In this document: positions 25,997-34,369 of the stretch, in pieces | Layout: every line of letters starts with the position of its first letter | Numbering within the stretch: position 1 is the first letter of the stretch | Source: Rhodospirillaceae bacterium | Lineage (GTDB): Bacteria; Pseudomonadota; Alphaproteobacteria; Dongiales; Dongiaceae | Direction of reading: 5' to 3' | Assembly: GCA_016794165.1 (NCBI GenBank) | Contig: JAEUKV010000026.1 | Location: 1 to 45,872 of the forward strand | DNA: 45,872 bases | Notes under the pieces: model-generated | Told to the model about the DNA's origin: nothing | Seen by the model: only the letters and a program-made list of their open reading frames with translations | Database searches by the model: none | Position numbers and translations under genes: made by a program

Positions 25997-26620
25997 TCAG
26001 GGACCGGGCGGCGCCGGCGGCAGCATCTGGAACGAGCGGCGATTGACGCCGTCGTCGAGATCGACCGCGATGGCATAGCGCTGCCAGTTCTGCCGGTAGT
26101 CGGCCGGATCGGCGAGCCGGAAGGTGATCCTGCTGCGGGTGACGCTGTAGGTCTTGCTCTCGCCGGTCGAGAAGAGTGGAAAGCCGATGCCGATGCCGGT
26201 GGAGACGCCACCACTGGAGCCGCCAGAGACGCCGACGCCGATGCGCGGGCGCAGGCCGTTGTCCTCATGAGTCATCAGGCGTTCGCCTTCGATGGTGCTG
26301 GCGGTGACGATGCTGCCGTCCGGGGCGATGAGGCGGGCTTCCTTCACCGGCAGGGGATCGCTCACCGTGACGGTGACGATGTCGCCGGCGATGCTGGCCG
26401 CGGTATCGCCGTAGCTGGGGATGGAATCGGACGCCGCAGAGGTAGTGGGGGGGGCGGGCAGGGGATTGGCGTCGACCGGCCCGGCCTCGGCGGGTGCCGT
26501 GGATTCCTTGGGCGTCGCCAACTCCGGATTGGGCATGCGGTTGACGGGCGGCATGTCGCCGCCGAACCAGCCGCAGCCGGCGAGCAGGGCCAGGAGCAGA
26601 ACGGGAAGGGGGATGCGCAT
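25997..26620 (-). CDS. Predicted lipoprotein, function unknown
   Basis: 207 residues. A lipoprotein signal MRIPLPVLLLALLAGCGWFG places the lipidated cysteine at residue 16 (LAGC). A Pro-, Ala- and Thr-rich spacer of about 50 residues follows, then a folded part with DIVTVTVSDPLPVKEARLIA and a Gly/Ser-rich hairpin-like segment GVGVSGGSSGGVSTGIGIGF, and FRLADPADYRQNWQRYAIAV. No named domain recognised. The glycine-serine segment resembles those of small outer-membrane lipoproteins of Alphaproteobacteria. It stands alone, convergent with the SRPBCC gene. Confidence 0.75.
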   Translation of the reverse strand: MRIPLPVLLLALLAGCGWFGGDMPPVNRMPNPELATPKESTAPAEAGPVDANPLPAPPTTSAASDSIPSYGDTAASIAGDIVTVTVSDPLPVKEARLIAPDGSIVTASTIEGERLMTHEDNGLRPRIGVGVSGGSSGGVSTGIGIGFPLFSTGESKTYSVTRSRITFRLADPADYRQNWQRYAIAVDLDDGVNRRSFQMLPPAPPGP

Positions 26621-26688
26621 CGTGTTATTCTGCGCCGTTTCCGGCTGGGCCGGATAGGGCGTTGACGGAAATGTGATCGACGCCGGCG

Positions 26689-27780
26689 CTATTCGGTCAC
26701 GCCCTGGTCCTTGAGGGCGGCACGGATTTCGTCGTGGAAATAATGCACGCCCAGTTCATGGCGCGGGCTCATGGGACCCCGCTGGAAGACGCCGGCTTCG
26801 AAATTGCTTTGTGCGTCCTCGCAGATGCCGAAATCCTCGCGCACGATCTGGCAGTTGGTCTCGATGGTGCGGCGCTGGCCGGCATCGAGCGCCGGCGACA
26901 GGTCCTGGAAATAGAAGCTGTAATGCAAGGTGGTGAAGCGCGGTCCATGGGGCACGATGCGCGATGCGTTCATGCCGTCGGGATAGACCGAGAGGGTCAT
27001 GTTGGGCCAGATCCACAGCCACAACCCGCCATAGATCGAGCCTTCCTTCTGCGGCGCCTTCATGATGACGACGTTGCGCTGATAGGTGGTCTCGAACTTG
27101 TTGAAATCGATCGCCTGAATGAGGCCCGGATGAATCCCCGGAATGTGATAGCCCTCGACGAAGTTATCAGTATAGACCTTCCAGTTGGTCTTGATCGAAA
27201 AATCGGCGATGTCCTTCTTCTTGAAGCCTTCGATCGGATAGGGCGCGACCAGGGCCGGCACGTCGCCCAGGAACTCGAGCAGCGGCGGCGCCTTGCCGTC
27301 GAGATTGACGAAGACGAAGCCGCGCCAGACGTCGAGGCGCACCGGCTTCAACCCGTGATCTTCCTTCCTGAACCAATCGGCGTCGCCGAAATAGGGCGCG
27401 GCCTTCAGCTTGCCGTCATGGTCGAAGGCCCAGCCGTGATAGCGGCACCGGAGCACGTCGCAATGCCCGCTGCCCTCGGCGAAAAGCGGGGCGGCGCGAT
27501 GCGGGCAGAGATTGTGGAAGGCCTTGAGCTTGCCCTCGCGGTCGCGCAGCACGAAGACCTTGAAGCCGGCGAATTCGACAGCGGTGTAGTCGCCGGGATT
27601 GGGCAGATCCGATTCCGGCGCCAGGAACTGCCAGGTCCGCGCGAAGATGCCCCAGCGCTCGGCCTCATAGACCGAGGGGTCGTGGTACCATTTGGCGGGC
27701 AGCGAATAGAGCGCCGTGGTCTTGCCGTCGATCATGCCGCCGCCGGCGGGCAGGGTATGGGTACCGGTATCTGGTGCCAT
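26689..27780 (-). CDS. Rieske aromatic-ring-hydroxylating oxygenase, alpha subunit (1)
   Basis: 363 residues. The Rieske [2Fe-2S] ligands are Cys92 and His94 (NLCPHRAAP) and Cys112 and His115 (RCRYHGW). The mononuclear iron site is in NWKVYTDNFVEGYHIPGIHP, with His214 and His219. The size and this form of motif fit the group containing choline, glycine-betaine and carnitine monooxygenases as well as ring-hydroxylating enzymes. No ferredoxin reductase is encoded nearby, so electron transfer must come from another locus. It is divergent from a LysR-type regulator. Starts at 27780 (first ATG) or 27735 are possible. Confidence 0.9.
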   Translation of the reverse strand: MAPDTGTHTLPAGGGMIDGKTTALYSLPAKWYHDPSVYEAERWGIFARTWQFLAPESDLPNPGDYTAVEFAGFKVFVLRDREGKLKAFHNLCPHRAAPLFAEGSGHCDVLRCRYHGWAFDHDGKLKAAPYFGDADWFRKEDHGLKPVRLDVWRGFVFVNLDGKAPPLLEFLGDVPALVAPYPIEGFKKKDIADFSIKTNWKVYTDNFVEGYHIPGIHPGLIQAIDFNKFETTYQRNVVIMKAPQKEGSIYGGLWLWIWPNMTLSVYPDGMNASRIVPHGPRFTTLHYSFYFQDLSPALDAGQRRTIETNCQIVREDFGICEDAQSNFEAGVFQRGPMSPRHELGVHYFHDEIRAALKDQGVTE

Positions 27781-27857
27781 CGGGGTGCCTCATCTGCGCA
27801 ATGCCTCAATCATAGGGAAGGCGCCGCCAATCGTCTCTCGACAATTGGATTGACGTG

Positions 27858-27890
27858 AGCGAATATTTTAGTCGCTTAATGCGAATTTAG
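27858..27890. promoter_or_regulatory. Candidate LysR binding region
   Basis: Within the 130-base divergent gap, AGCGA-N9-TCGCT (27858-27876) is an inverted repeat, and GCGAAT followed by TTTAG recurs at 27859-27871 and 27881-27890. The region is AT-rich compared with its flanks. LysR-type regulators usually bind such dyads between themselves and a divergent target. The call is by position and symmetry. Confidence 0.35.
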
Positions 27891-27910
27891 TTCTCAAACA
27901 AGGGCAAGTC

Positions 27911-28795
27911 ATGTGGCAGAGTCTGACCAGGCTGACCGCCCTGCGGAGTTTCTACGCGGTGGCGCGGGGCGGCGGGGTCGCCGAGGCTGCGGCAAGGCTG
28001 AATGTCACGCCGGGCGCCATCCGCTACCAGATCCGGCAGTTGGAACAGGAACTGGGCAGCCAGTTGCTTTTGCGCAGCCGGCGCACCCTCACCCTGACCG
28101 CCGCTGGGGCCGACCTCTATCAGCGCCTCGGCCGCGCCTTCGATGAAATCCACCTCGCCTGCCACACGGCGCAGAATACCCAGGTGGTGGGGGAACTGCG
28201 CGTCGCCTGCGCGCCGGCCTTCGCGGCGCTCCGGCTGATGCCGATCCTGGAGCTGTTCCTGCAGCGCTTTCCCTCCGTCACCCTGCGCCAGTTCCCGATC
28301 GAGGCGGCGGACGAGACCATGGACGTGATCATGTCCTTCGGCGAGCGCGAGGTTCCCGGCCGCCGCATCGCCATCCTGCGCAATGAAACCTATTTTCCGA
28401 CCTGCAGCCCGGATCTGCTCTATCGCCTGCCGGTCCGGCAGGTCGACGACCTGCGGGATCACGTCTTGCTGCATGGCGACAGCATCGAGGATTGGCCGCG
28501 CCTGATGCGCGCCAGCGGTCGCGGCGAAATCGGCCCGCGCCAGCATGTCTATCTGCCCAACTCGCATCTGGCACTGGAGGCTGCGAAGGCGGGCTGCGGT
28601 CTGGCCATCGGCAGCACGATCCTGTGCGCCGACGACCTCAGGAGCGGCGCGCTGGTAAAGGTCCTGGGCCTGGAGATACCGGCGCCGCATCCCTATTTCG
28701 TCATTCGCCCCCGCGAGAGCCAGCCGGTCAACAGCAATCACCAGCTTGCCGATGCCTTCGCCGACCTGATCGTCGAGCAGCTGGACCGTGCCTAG
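27911..28795 (+). CDS. LysR-family transcriptional regulator (GcvA-like)
   Basis: 294 residues. The N-terminal winged helix-turn-helix is clear: LTALRSFYAVARGGGVAEAA, then RLNVTPGAIRYQIRQLEQEL, then RRTLTLTAAGADLY. The substrate-binding part (from about residue 90: VVGELRVACAPAFAALRLMP, then LPNSHLALEAAKAGCGLAIG) follows the GcvA-like subgroup. It sits between two Rieske oxygenase genes, divergent from one and upstream of the other, so it may control both. A large hairpin follows its stop codon directly. Confidence 0.93.
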   Translation: MWQSLTRLTALRSFYAVARGGGVAEAAARLNVTPGAIRYQIRQLEQELGSQLLLRSRRTLTLTAAGADLYQRLGRAFDEIHLACHTAQNTQVVGELRVACAPAFAALRLMPILELFLQRFPSVTLRQFPIEAADETMDVIMSFGEREVPGRRIAILRNETYFPTCSPDLLYRLPVRQVDDLRDHVLLHGDSIEDWPRLMRASGRGEIGPRQHVYLPNSHLALEAAKAGCGLAIGSTILCADDLRSGALVKVLGLEIPAPHPYFVIRPRESQPVNSNHQLADAFADLIVEQLDRA

Positions 28796-28849
28796 GGTCG
28801 GTCAATGAAGCATGCCGCGGGAAAACCGGGCATGCTTCATTGACCGATC
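28796..28849. repeat. Long perfect inverted repeat after the LysR gene
   Basis: CGGTCAATGAAGCATGCC (28799-28816) and its exact reverse complement (28829-28846) form an 18-bp stem, extended by T-A, G-U and G-C pairs on the outside and by a small inner stem capped by GAAAA. It begins at the base after the LysR stop and ends about 57 bases before the second Rieske gene. No U-tract follows on the plus strand. It could be a terminator-like barrier or an operator for the downstream gene. Confidence 0.65.
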
Positions 28850-28905
28850 GCGATATCCATAAGTACCCTCAGGCAGCTTCGATCCGGGGCAAGGGGGAGG
28901 TGTTC

Positions 28906-30057
28906 ATGGGCACAAAGGAAACGGACTGGCCCAATCGCGATCTTGAAGAAGCCTATACGCTTCCCTCGCGCTATTACTACGATCCGGCGATCATGGAGGA
29001 AGAGAAGCGGGCGATCTTCTTCAGGAGCTGGACGTTTGTCGCCCATGCGAGCGAGCTTGCAAGACCCGGCCAGTTCGTGACCTGCGACATTTTCGAGCAG
29101 AGCGTCATCGTCCTTCGGGGCATGGATCAGGTCCTGCGTGCCTTCCACAATGTCTGCCAGCACCGGGGCAACCGGCTGGTGAAGGAACGGCGCGGCGAAA
29201 ACATGCGCTTCGTCGTGTGTCCCTACCATGCCTGGACCTATGGCAGCGACGGTCTTCTGCGCAGCGCGCCACGGACCGAACGGCTGTGCAATTTCGACAA
29301 GGGAAAGTTTCCGCTCAAATCCGTCCGGGTCCAGGAATTCGCCGGCTTTGTCTATGTCAATCTGGACAGCGACGCCGTGGACATGGAGACACTGTATCCC
29401 GGCGCGGCAGCGTTTCTGCGCAACCTCAGCCCCGACCTCGACCGTCTCAGATTCCAGTCCGAGGAGGAGGTCGTGATCCCGGTGAACTGGAAGGTCATCG
29501 TCGACAACGCGATTGAATCCTACCACGTCCTCCTCTCCGGATCGCGCCATCGCGAACTCGCGGCCTTTCTGGATTTCGCGAAGGACCTGCCGGTCACCCG
29601 CAACAATTGGTGGACCCTGGGCGGCCCGGCAAAACCCGGGCTGAAAGAGATCTTCGGCGTCGAGATCGGCAACGAGCCCTATCAGACCGAGATCTACATG
29701 AACTGGTGGCTGTTTCCCAACACCTGCGTCTATCTCGTCCCCTATGTCGATTTCGTTGCTACCTTCCTGATCGTCCCGCAGGAGGCGGAGAAGACGCTGG
29801 TGCGCTTTGGTTATTATGTGCCGGACCGCCCTGAAACCCGCGCGACGGCGGCCTGCCGGCAGTGGATGAACGAGGGTCTGGGGCCGGAGGATTTCGAGCT
29901 CAACCTCTCGGTCCAGAAGGGGTTGAAATCCTTCGGCTTCGATCAGGGCCGCTACATGATCGATCCGGAACGGAGCAATGAGAGCGAGCATGCGGTGCAT
30001 CATTTCCATACCAAGGTCTATGAGGCGCTCAGGGCCCAGAGAGCCCCATCCCCATAG
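28906..30057 (+). CDS. Rieske aromatic-ring-hydroxylating oxygenase, alpha subunit (2)
   Basis: 383 residues from the ATG at 28906, which has GGGGGAGG in front; the frame is open upstream but runs through the LysR gene. Rieske ligands are Cys84 and His86 (VCQHRGNR) and Cys105 and His108 (CPYHAWTY). The mononuclear iron site is NWKVIVDNAIESYHVLLSGS with His207 and the later His215. The protein differs clearly from the Rieske protein at 26689-27780, so the two are not recent duplicates. No beta subunit, ferredoxin or reductase lies beside it. Substrate unknown; quaternary-amine or aromatic substrates are both possible for this family. Confidence 0.9.
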   Translation: MGTKETDWPNRDLEEAYTLPSRYYYDPAIMEEEKRAIFFRSWTFVAHASELARPGQFVTCDIFEQSVIVLRGMDQVLRAFHNVCQHRGNRLVKERRGENMRFVVCPYHAWTYGSDGLLRSAPRTERLCNFDKGKFPLKSVRVQEFAGFVYVNLDSDAVDMETLYPGAAAFLRNLSPDLDRLRFQSEEEVVIPVNWKVIVDNAIESYHVLLSGSRHRELAAFLDFAKDLPVTRNNWWTLGGPAKPGLKEIFGVEIGNEPYQTEIYMNWWLFPNTCVYLVPYVDFVATFLIVPQEAEKTLVRFGYYVPDRPETRATAACRQWMNEGLGPEDFELNLSVQKGLKSFGFDQGRYMIDPERSNESEHAVHHFHTKVYEALRAQRAPSP

Positions 30058-30136
30058 GTTGCCGTGATGCTTCGCCGCCGAAGACGGGGGTGACAAAGGG
30101 CGGCGCAATCGGCGGAAATCGGTTAGGAATGTCGCC

Positions 30137-31276
30137 ATGAATCCCATTCGAGTCGCCTTCTATGCGCCACTCAAGGCACCCGACCATGCCGAGCCCTCGG
30201 GCGACCGGACGGTGGCGCGCCTGCTGCTGCAGGCCTTGAAACGGGCCGGGATGGAGGTCCAGCTGGCCTCGCGCCTGCGGGCGCGGGTGGGGGCTGGCGA
30301 CGCGGCGGCACAGCGGCGACTGGCGCAAAAGGGCCATGTCCTGGCCGACCGGCTCATTGCCAAATATCGGAAATGGCCGAAGCGCCAGCGGCCGCAGATC
30401 TGGTTCACCTACCACCTCTATTACAAGGCGGTGGACTGGATCGGCCCGCGCGTCGCCGCGGCGCTCGACATCCCCTATGTCGTCGCCGAAGCGAGCCACG
30501 CGCCCAAACGCGCCAGCGGCCCTTATGCCTTCTCGCATGCGGCGGCGGAAGCCGCCGTCAGACAGGCGGCGGCGATCTTCTGCCTCAACCCGGCCGACAA
30601 GGAATGCCTCGCCACGATTGTGCCCAGGGAACGCCTCATCGACCTGCCACCCTTCCTCGACATGCGCCGCTTTGCCGGCGAGCGGCCGGACCGCGCCCTC
30701 GGCCGGCTGAAGCTCGCGACGCATTATCACCTCGATCCCAATCTCCCCTGGCTGCTCACGGTCGCCATGATGCGACCGGGCGACAAGCTTGCCTCCTACG
30801 AGGCGCTGGCCGAAGCCTTGCGCCATGTCCGGCGGCCCTATCAACTGGTGCTCGTCGGCGACGGCGCGGCGCGGGCGTCGGTGGAGCATGCGTTCCAGCC
30901 TCTCAAGGGACGGATCGCCTGGCTCGGGCGCCAGCCGGAAGCGGCCCTGCCGGAGATCTACGCCGCCGCCGATGTCTTCGTCTGGCCGGCGATCAACGAG
31001 GCCTTCGGCATGGTGCTGCTGGAGGCGCAGGCCTGCGGCTGCCCGGTGATCGCCGGCGCTTCGGGCGGCGTGCCGGCGATCGTCGTCGATGGCGAGACCG
31101 GCTGGCTGTCGCCGCCCGGCGATACCGCGGCGCTGGCCGCCGATATCGATTTCGCCCTCGACCGTGACCTTGCCCCGCAGCGCCTGGCGGCGCGCGCGCA
31201 TGCCTTTGCGGAGCACGACATCGAGACCGCGGCGGCGCGGCTGCGATCGCTCCTCGGTAAGCTGGCGGGCGCATGA
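30137..31276 (+). CDS. Glycosyltransferase, GT4-like
   Basis: 379 residues, GT-B fold expected. The N-terminal half opens IRVAFYAPLKAPDHAEPSGD and has IWFTYHLYYKAVDWIGP. The C-terminal nucleotide-sugar domain has LLTVAMMRPGDKLASYEALA, YQLVLVGDGA, and the retaining-enzyme E-x7-E motif in EAFGMVLLEAQACGCPVIAG, followed by GGVPAIVVDGETGWL. It is the first gene of a long operon and overlaps the histidine phosphatase by 4 bases. Donor and acceptor are unknown. Upstream, 79 bases separate it from the second Rieske gene, with GGTTAGGAA before the start. Confidence 0.9.
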   Translation: MNPIRVAFYAPLKAPDHAEPSGDRTVARLLLQALKRAGMEVQLASRLRARVGAGDAAAQRRLAQKGHVLADRLIAKYRKWPKRQRPQIWFTYHLYYKAVDWIGPRVAAALDIPYVVAEASHAPKRASGPYAFSHAAAEAAVRQAAAIFCLNPADKECLATIVPRERLIDLPPFLDMRRFAGERPDRALGRLKLATHYHLDPNLPWLLTVAMMRPGDKLASYEALAEALRHVRRPYQLVLVGDGAARASVEHAFQPLKGRIAWLGRQPEAALPEIYAAADVFVWPAINEAFGMVLLEAQACGCPVIAGASGGVPAIVVDGETGWLSPPGDTAALAADIDFALDRDLAPQRLAARAHAFAEHDIETAAARLRSLLGKLAGA

Positions 31277-31872
31277 CCTATCTCGCCGTCATCCGTCATG
31301 CGCCCACCGCCTGGAACCGCGAAAAACGCTTGCAGGGGCATACCGACATCGCACTTGGCGCCGAGGGGCGCATCGTTGCCGCGAGTTGGTCGGTGCCGCC
31401 GGCTTGGGCGAACTGGCGGCTTGTCGTCAGTCCATTGATGCGGGCGCGCGAGACGGCGGCGGTGCTGTTTCCCGAGCGCCATCCCGAAATCGAACCGGCC
31501 CTGCGCGAGATGAGCTTCGGCGATTGGGAAGGCCAGAGTTTGGAAAACCTGCGCGCGGATCCCGGCGCCGAAGCGGAGCTGCGCGAGTCCCTCGGCCTCG
31601 ATTTCCGCGCCCCCAACGGCGAAAGCCCGCGCGACGTGCAGGAGCGCCTGCGGCCGCTGCTGCGACGACTGGCCGAGGAGGGGCGCGATACCGTCGCGGT
31701 CAGCCACAAGGCGGTACAGCGTGCGCTCTATGCCATGGCCATCGGCTGGAAGATGACCGAGAAGCCGCCGGTCAAACTCAAGGACGGCCGCGCCCATCTC
31801 TTCCGCCTTGCCGCCGACGGCGCACCGAAAGTGGCGGAGCTCAACATCCCACTCGAAGCCAGGTTACCGTGA
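31273..31872 (+). CDS. Histidine phosphatase family protein
   Basis: 199 residues. The catalytic histidine is in VIRHAPTAWNREKRLQGHTD: an RHA rather than RHG motif, followed by the conserved N and the QGHTD turn. The second histidine is in VAVSHKAVQRALYAM, and the acid is in REMSFGDWEGQ. This is the phosphoglycerate-mutase-like branch that includes CobC and small phosphosugar phosphatases. Its place between two glycosyltransferase genes, overlapping both, suggests that it dephosphorylates a sugar phosphate or lipid-linked intermediate there. It lies far from the cobalamin operon, so a CobC role is less likely. Confidence 0.88.
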   Translation: MTYLAVIRHAPTAWNREKRLQGHTDIALGAEGRIVAASWSVPPAWANWRLVVSPLMRARETAAVLFPERHPEIEPALREMSFGDWEGQSLENLRADPGAEAELRESLGLDFRAPNGESPRDVQERLRPLLRRLAEEGRDTVAVSHKAVQRALYAMAIGWKMTEKPPVKLKDGRAHLFRLAADGAPKVAELNIPLEARLP

Positions 31873-33062
31873 GCGGGTCCACGCGCAGGGGCGGCGCCCT
31901 GACCGGCGCAAGGTTGGCGCTTTATGTCCAGCACCTGCTGGGGATCGGCCATCTGCGTCGCGCCGCGGCCCTGGCACGCGCCACCGTTGCGGCCGGTGCC
32001 GAGGTTCTGGTGCTGAGTGGCGGCCGCCCGGTGCCGGGAATCGATTTTGGGGCTGCGCGGCTCGTGCAACTGCCGGCGGCGGTCACGGCCGACAGCAGCT
32101 TCTCGCATCTGCTCGACGCCGAGGGAAGGCCGGTCGACGATGCCTGGCGTGACAGCCGCCGCGCCGCTTTGCTCGCTGCCGTCTCGGCGTTCCGTCCCGA
32201 TATCCTGCTCCTCGAGATGTTTCCCTTCGGCCGGCGCCCCTTCCGGTTTGAGTTGCTGCCGCTGCTCGAATGGGCGGCGGGACAGCGGCCGCGGCCGCTG
32301 GTAGCGAGTTCCGTGCGCGACATCCTGATCGACAAGGGCAAGCCCGGCCGCGCCGAGGAGATCGCACAACTGGTGCGGCAATATTTCGATCTCGTGCTGG
32401 TGCATGGTGATCCGGCACTGGTGCCCTTCGGCGAGACCTTTCCCGCCGCCGCTTCCATCGCCGATCGCCTGCAGTATACTGGTTATGTGGTGGAGGTGCC
32501 GGCACTGCCGCCCGCCGACCGGTCGCTGGGCGAGGTGCTGGTCTCAGCCGGGGGCGGTGCCGTGGGCGGGCCTTTGCTCCGGGCGGCGCTGGCAGCGCGG
32601 GCGGTCTCCAATCTCAAGGACCGGCCCTGGCGCTTCATCGCCGGCGACAACCTGCCGGCGGCGGATTTCGCGGTTCTCGAACAGGCGGCGGCACAGGATC
32701 CCGGTATCATTCTCGAACGCTATCGGCCCGATTTCACCCGGCTGCTCGCGTCCTGTCATGTCTCGTTCTCGCAGGCGGGCTATAACACGGTGATGGAAAT
32801 TCTCGCCCTCCGCACGCCCGCCGTGGTCGTTCCCTTCGCCGAAGGGAAAGAAAGCGAACAGCGCCAGCGCGCCCGGCTGCTGGCCGCGCGAGGCGCGCTG
32901 GATTGCCTTGAGCCGCCAGCGGGTGGGGCCGAACTCGATCCGGGCGAGATCGCCGCGCGGCTGGAGCGGCGGGCGCGTCTAGGCGCGCCGGCCCTGACCG
33001 TGGCCCTCGACGGGGCCGCGCGATCCGCCGCCATTCTCGCCAAGGCCTGGCGGCATGACTGA
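31869..33062 (+). CDS. MurG-like predicted glycosyltransferase (COG4671 type)
   Basis: 397 residues from a GTG at 31869 that overlaps the stop of the phosphatase gene (GTGA); the upstream extension of the frame is a shadow of other genes. The N-terminus has LALYVQHLLGIGHLRRAAAL, the nucleotide-sugar-enzyme GIGHLRR motif. The C-terminal half has VLVSAGGGAVGGPLL, YRPDFTRLLASCHVSFSQAG and the donor-binding segment YNTVMEILALRTPAVVVPF, as in MurG-type GT28 proteins. Overlaps the deacetylase by 8 bases. The target glycan is unknown. Confidence 0.85.
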   Translation: MSGSTRRGGALTGARLALYVQHLLGIGHLRRAAALARATVAAGAEVLVLSGGRPVPGIDFGAARLVQLPAAVTADSSFSHLLDAEGRPVDDAWRDSRRAALLAAVSAFRPDILLLEMFPFGRRPFRFELLPLLEWAAGQRPRPLVASSVRDILIDKGKPGRAEEIAQLVRQYFDLVLVHGDPALVPFGETFPAAASIADRLQYTGYVVEVPALPPADRSLGEVLVSAGGGAVGGPLLRAALAARAVSNLKDRPWRFIAGDNLPAADFAVLEQAAAQDPGIILERYRPDFTRLLASCHVSFSQAGYNTVMEILALRTPAVVVPFAEGKESEQRQRARLLAARGALDCLEPPAGGAELDPGEIAARLERRARLGAPALTVALDGAARSAAILAKAWRHD

Positions 33063-33885
33063 CCGCACCGGCCCTGCCTGGGACGACCTCGCGCGCGAAT
33101 TCGATCGCTGGGAGGCGGCGGACGGCCAGCCCACCCTGTGGTGGCGCGACGACGACGCCGTCGAGGCCACCCCGGCGCTGGCCCGGTTGCAGGCGCTGGC
33201 GCGCGTACCGGTGGCATTGGCAGTGATACCGGCCGCGCCGGAACGGCCGCTCCGGGAATCGCTGGCGGGGGCGGTAGCCGGTTGGCCGGGGGCGTGCGTC
33301 CTGCAACACGGCATCGCGCACCGGAACGCCGCCGCCGCCGGGGAGAAGAAGAGCGAGTTTCCGCCGACCCCATCGACCGAGACCGTGGCCGGCCTTCGTG
33401 CCGGACTAACGGCGCTGCGCCAGGTCTTTGGCGAGCGCTTCCAGCCGGTCCTCACCCCGCCCTGGAACCGGATCGCCCCAGACTGGCTGCCGCTACTGCC
33501 GGATTTGGGTTTTGCGGGCCTCAGCCGGTTCGGCACCGCACCCTATGCCGAACCGCAGCCGCAGCCGGGACTCCTCGAAATCAACACCCATGTCGATGTG
33601 ATCGACTGGCGGGGTAGCCGGGGCTTTGCCGGGACCGAATCCTGTCTTGGGCGGCTGGCGTCGCATCTGGCCGCCCGAAGGACCGGCCAGGCTGGTCGCG
33701 ATCGGCCGACCGGACTGCTGACCCATCATCTCGTTCACGATACCGCCACTTGGCGATTCATCGAGAACCTGCAAGATTGGCTGGCGCGGCGCGGCGAAGC
33801 CGGGTCCAGACCGGTTCCCGGCGGACTTTCCTGTTTCGTTTCCGCCGTGGATTTGTGGTCACCTGGGTTCACCGTACATGCTTGA
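33055..33885 (+). CDS. Divergent polysaccharide deacetylase-like protein
   Basis: 276 residues. The motifs of the NodB family appear in altered form: WWRDDDAVEATPAL in place of TFDDG, VLQHGIAHRN for the HxxxH metal pair, LTPPWNRIAPDWL for the substrate loop, and GLLTHHLVHD for the final histidine. The metal ligands Asp-His-His and the catalytic acid therefore look intact, so hydrolase activity is plausible. No signal peptide is seen, so it would act in the cytosol, unlike most NodB enzymes. It overlaps both neighbours by 8 bases in the glycan operon. Confidence 0.82.
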   Translation: MTDRTGPAWDDLAREFDRWEAADGQPTLWWRDDDAVEATPALARLQALARVPVALAVIPAAPERPLRESLAGAVAGWPGACVLQHGIAHRNAAAAGEKKSEFPPTPSTETVAGLRAGLTALRQVFGERFQPVLTPPWNRIAPDWLPLLPDLGFAGLSRFGTAPYAEPQPQPGLLEINTHVDVIDWRGSRGFAGTESCLGRLASHLAARRTGQAGRDRPTGLLTHHLVHDTATWRFIENLQDWLARRGEAGSRPVPGGLSCFVSAVDLWSPGFTVHA

Positions 33886-34369
33886 AGTCCGCTATCCGCT
33901 GAGCAGTCTGGTCAAGGACTACCTGCTCGGACTCCTGGGGCTGGCGGCCCTGATCAATATCCTGGCCGCGACCGATTCAGAAACTGGCCTGTTCTGGTTT
34001 TTTGCCGGACTGACGGTTTTTTTCCTGCTGATCGTGCTCAACGCCGCCCAGCGCCATGTGATGCGGATCACACTCAGCGAAGAAGGCATCGAAAGCGGCC
34101 CCTGGAATCGCCGCTTTATCGCCTGGAAGGATCTGAGGGGGTTGAGCTTGCGTTTTTACGCGGTACGATCCCTATTCGGGCGGAACAAGGGGGGGTGGAT
34201 GTCGTTGAAGCTGAGAGCGGATGGTGTCGGCATTGCCATCGATTCCGACCTGCCGCATTTCCAGAGCATCGTCACCAAGGCGGCCCTTGCCGCGCGGGAA
34301 AACGGTGTCCTGGTGGACGCCTATACCGCGCATAACCTCGCCTCGCTCGGTGTCGAGGTGCCGGCATGA
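33878..34369 (+). CDS. Small membrane protein, PH-like C-terminal domain possible
   Basis: 163 residues with two close membrane segments ([20 protein letters not shown] and [20 protein letters not shown]), followed by a soluble part: [38 protein letters not shown], then [15 protein letters not shown] double span followed by a strand-rich domain with a turn after each strand is typical of the YdbT/PH-domain type membrane proteins, but this is inferred from pattern only. It links the glycan genes to the ABC genes, with 8- and 4-base overlaps. Function unknown. Confidence 0.7.
   Translation: MLEVRYPLSSLVKDYLLGLLGLAALINILAATDSETGLFWFFAGLTVFFLLIVLNAAQRHVMRITLSEEGIESGPWNRRFIAWKDLRGLSLRFYAVRSLFGRNKGGWMSLKLRADGVGIAIDSDLPHFQSIVTKAALAARENGVLVDAYTAHNLASLGVEVPA

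Noticed and set aside
31273-31872. Possible CobC (alpha-ribazole phosphatase) because of the cobalamin operon in the window
   Set aside because: It is 20 kb from the cob genes and locked by overlaps between two glycosyltransferase genes; context favours a glycan role.
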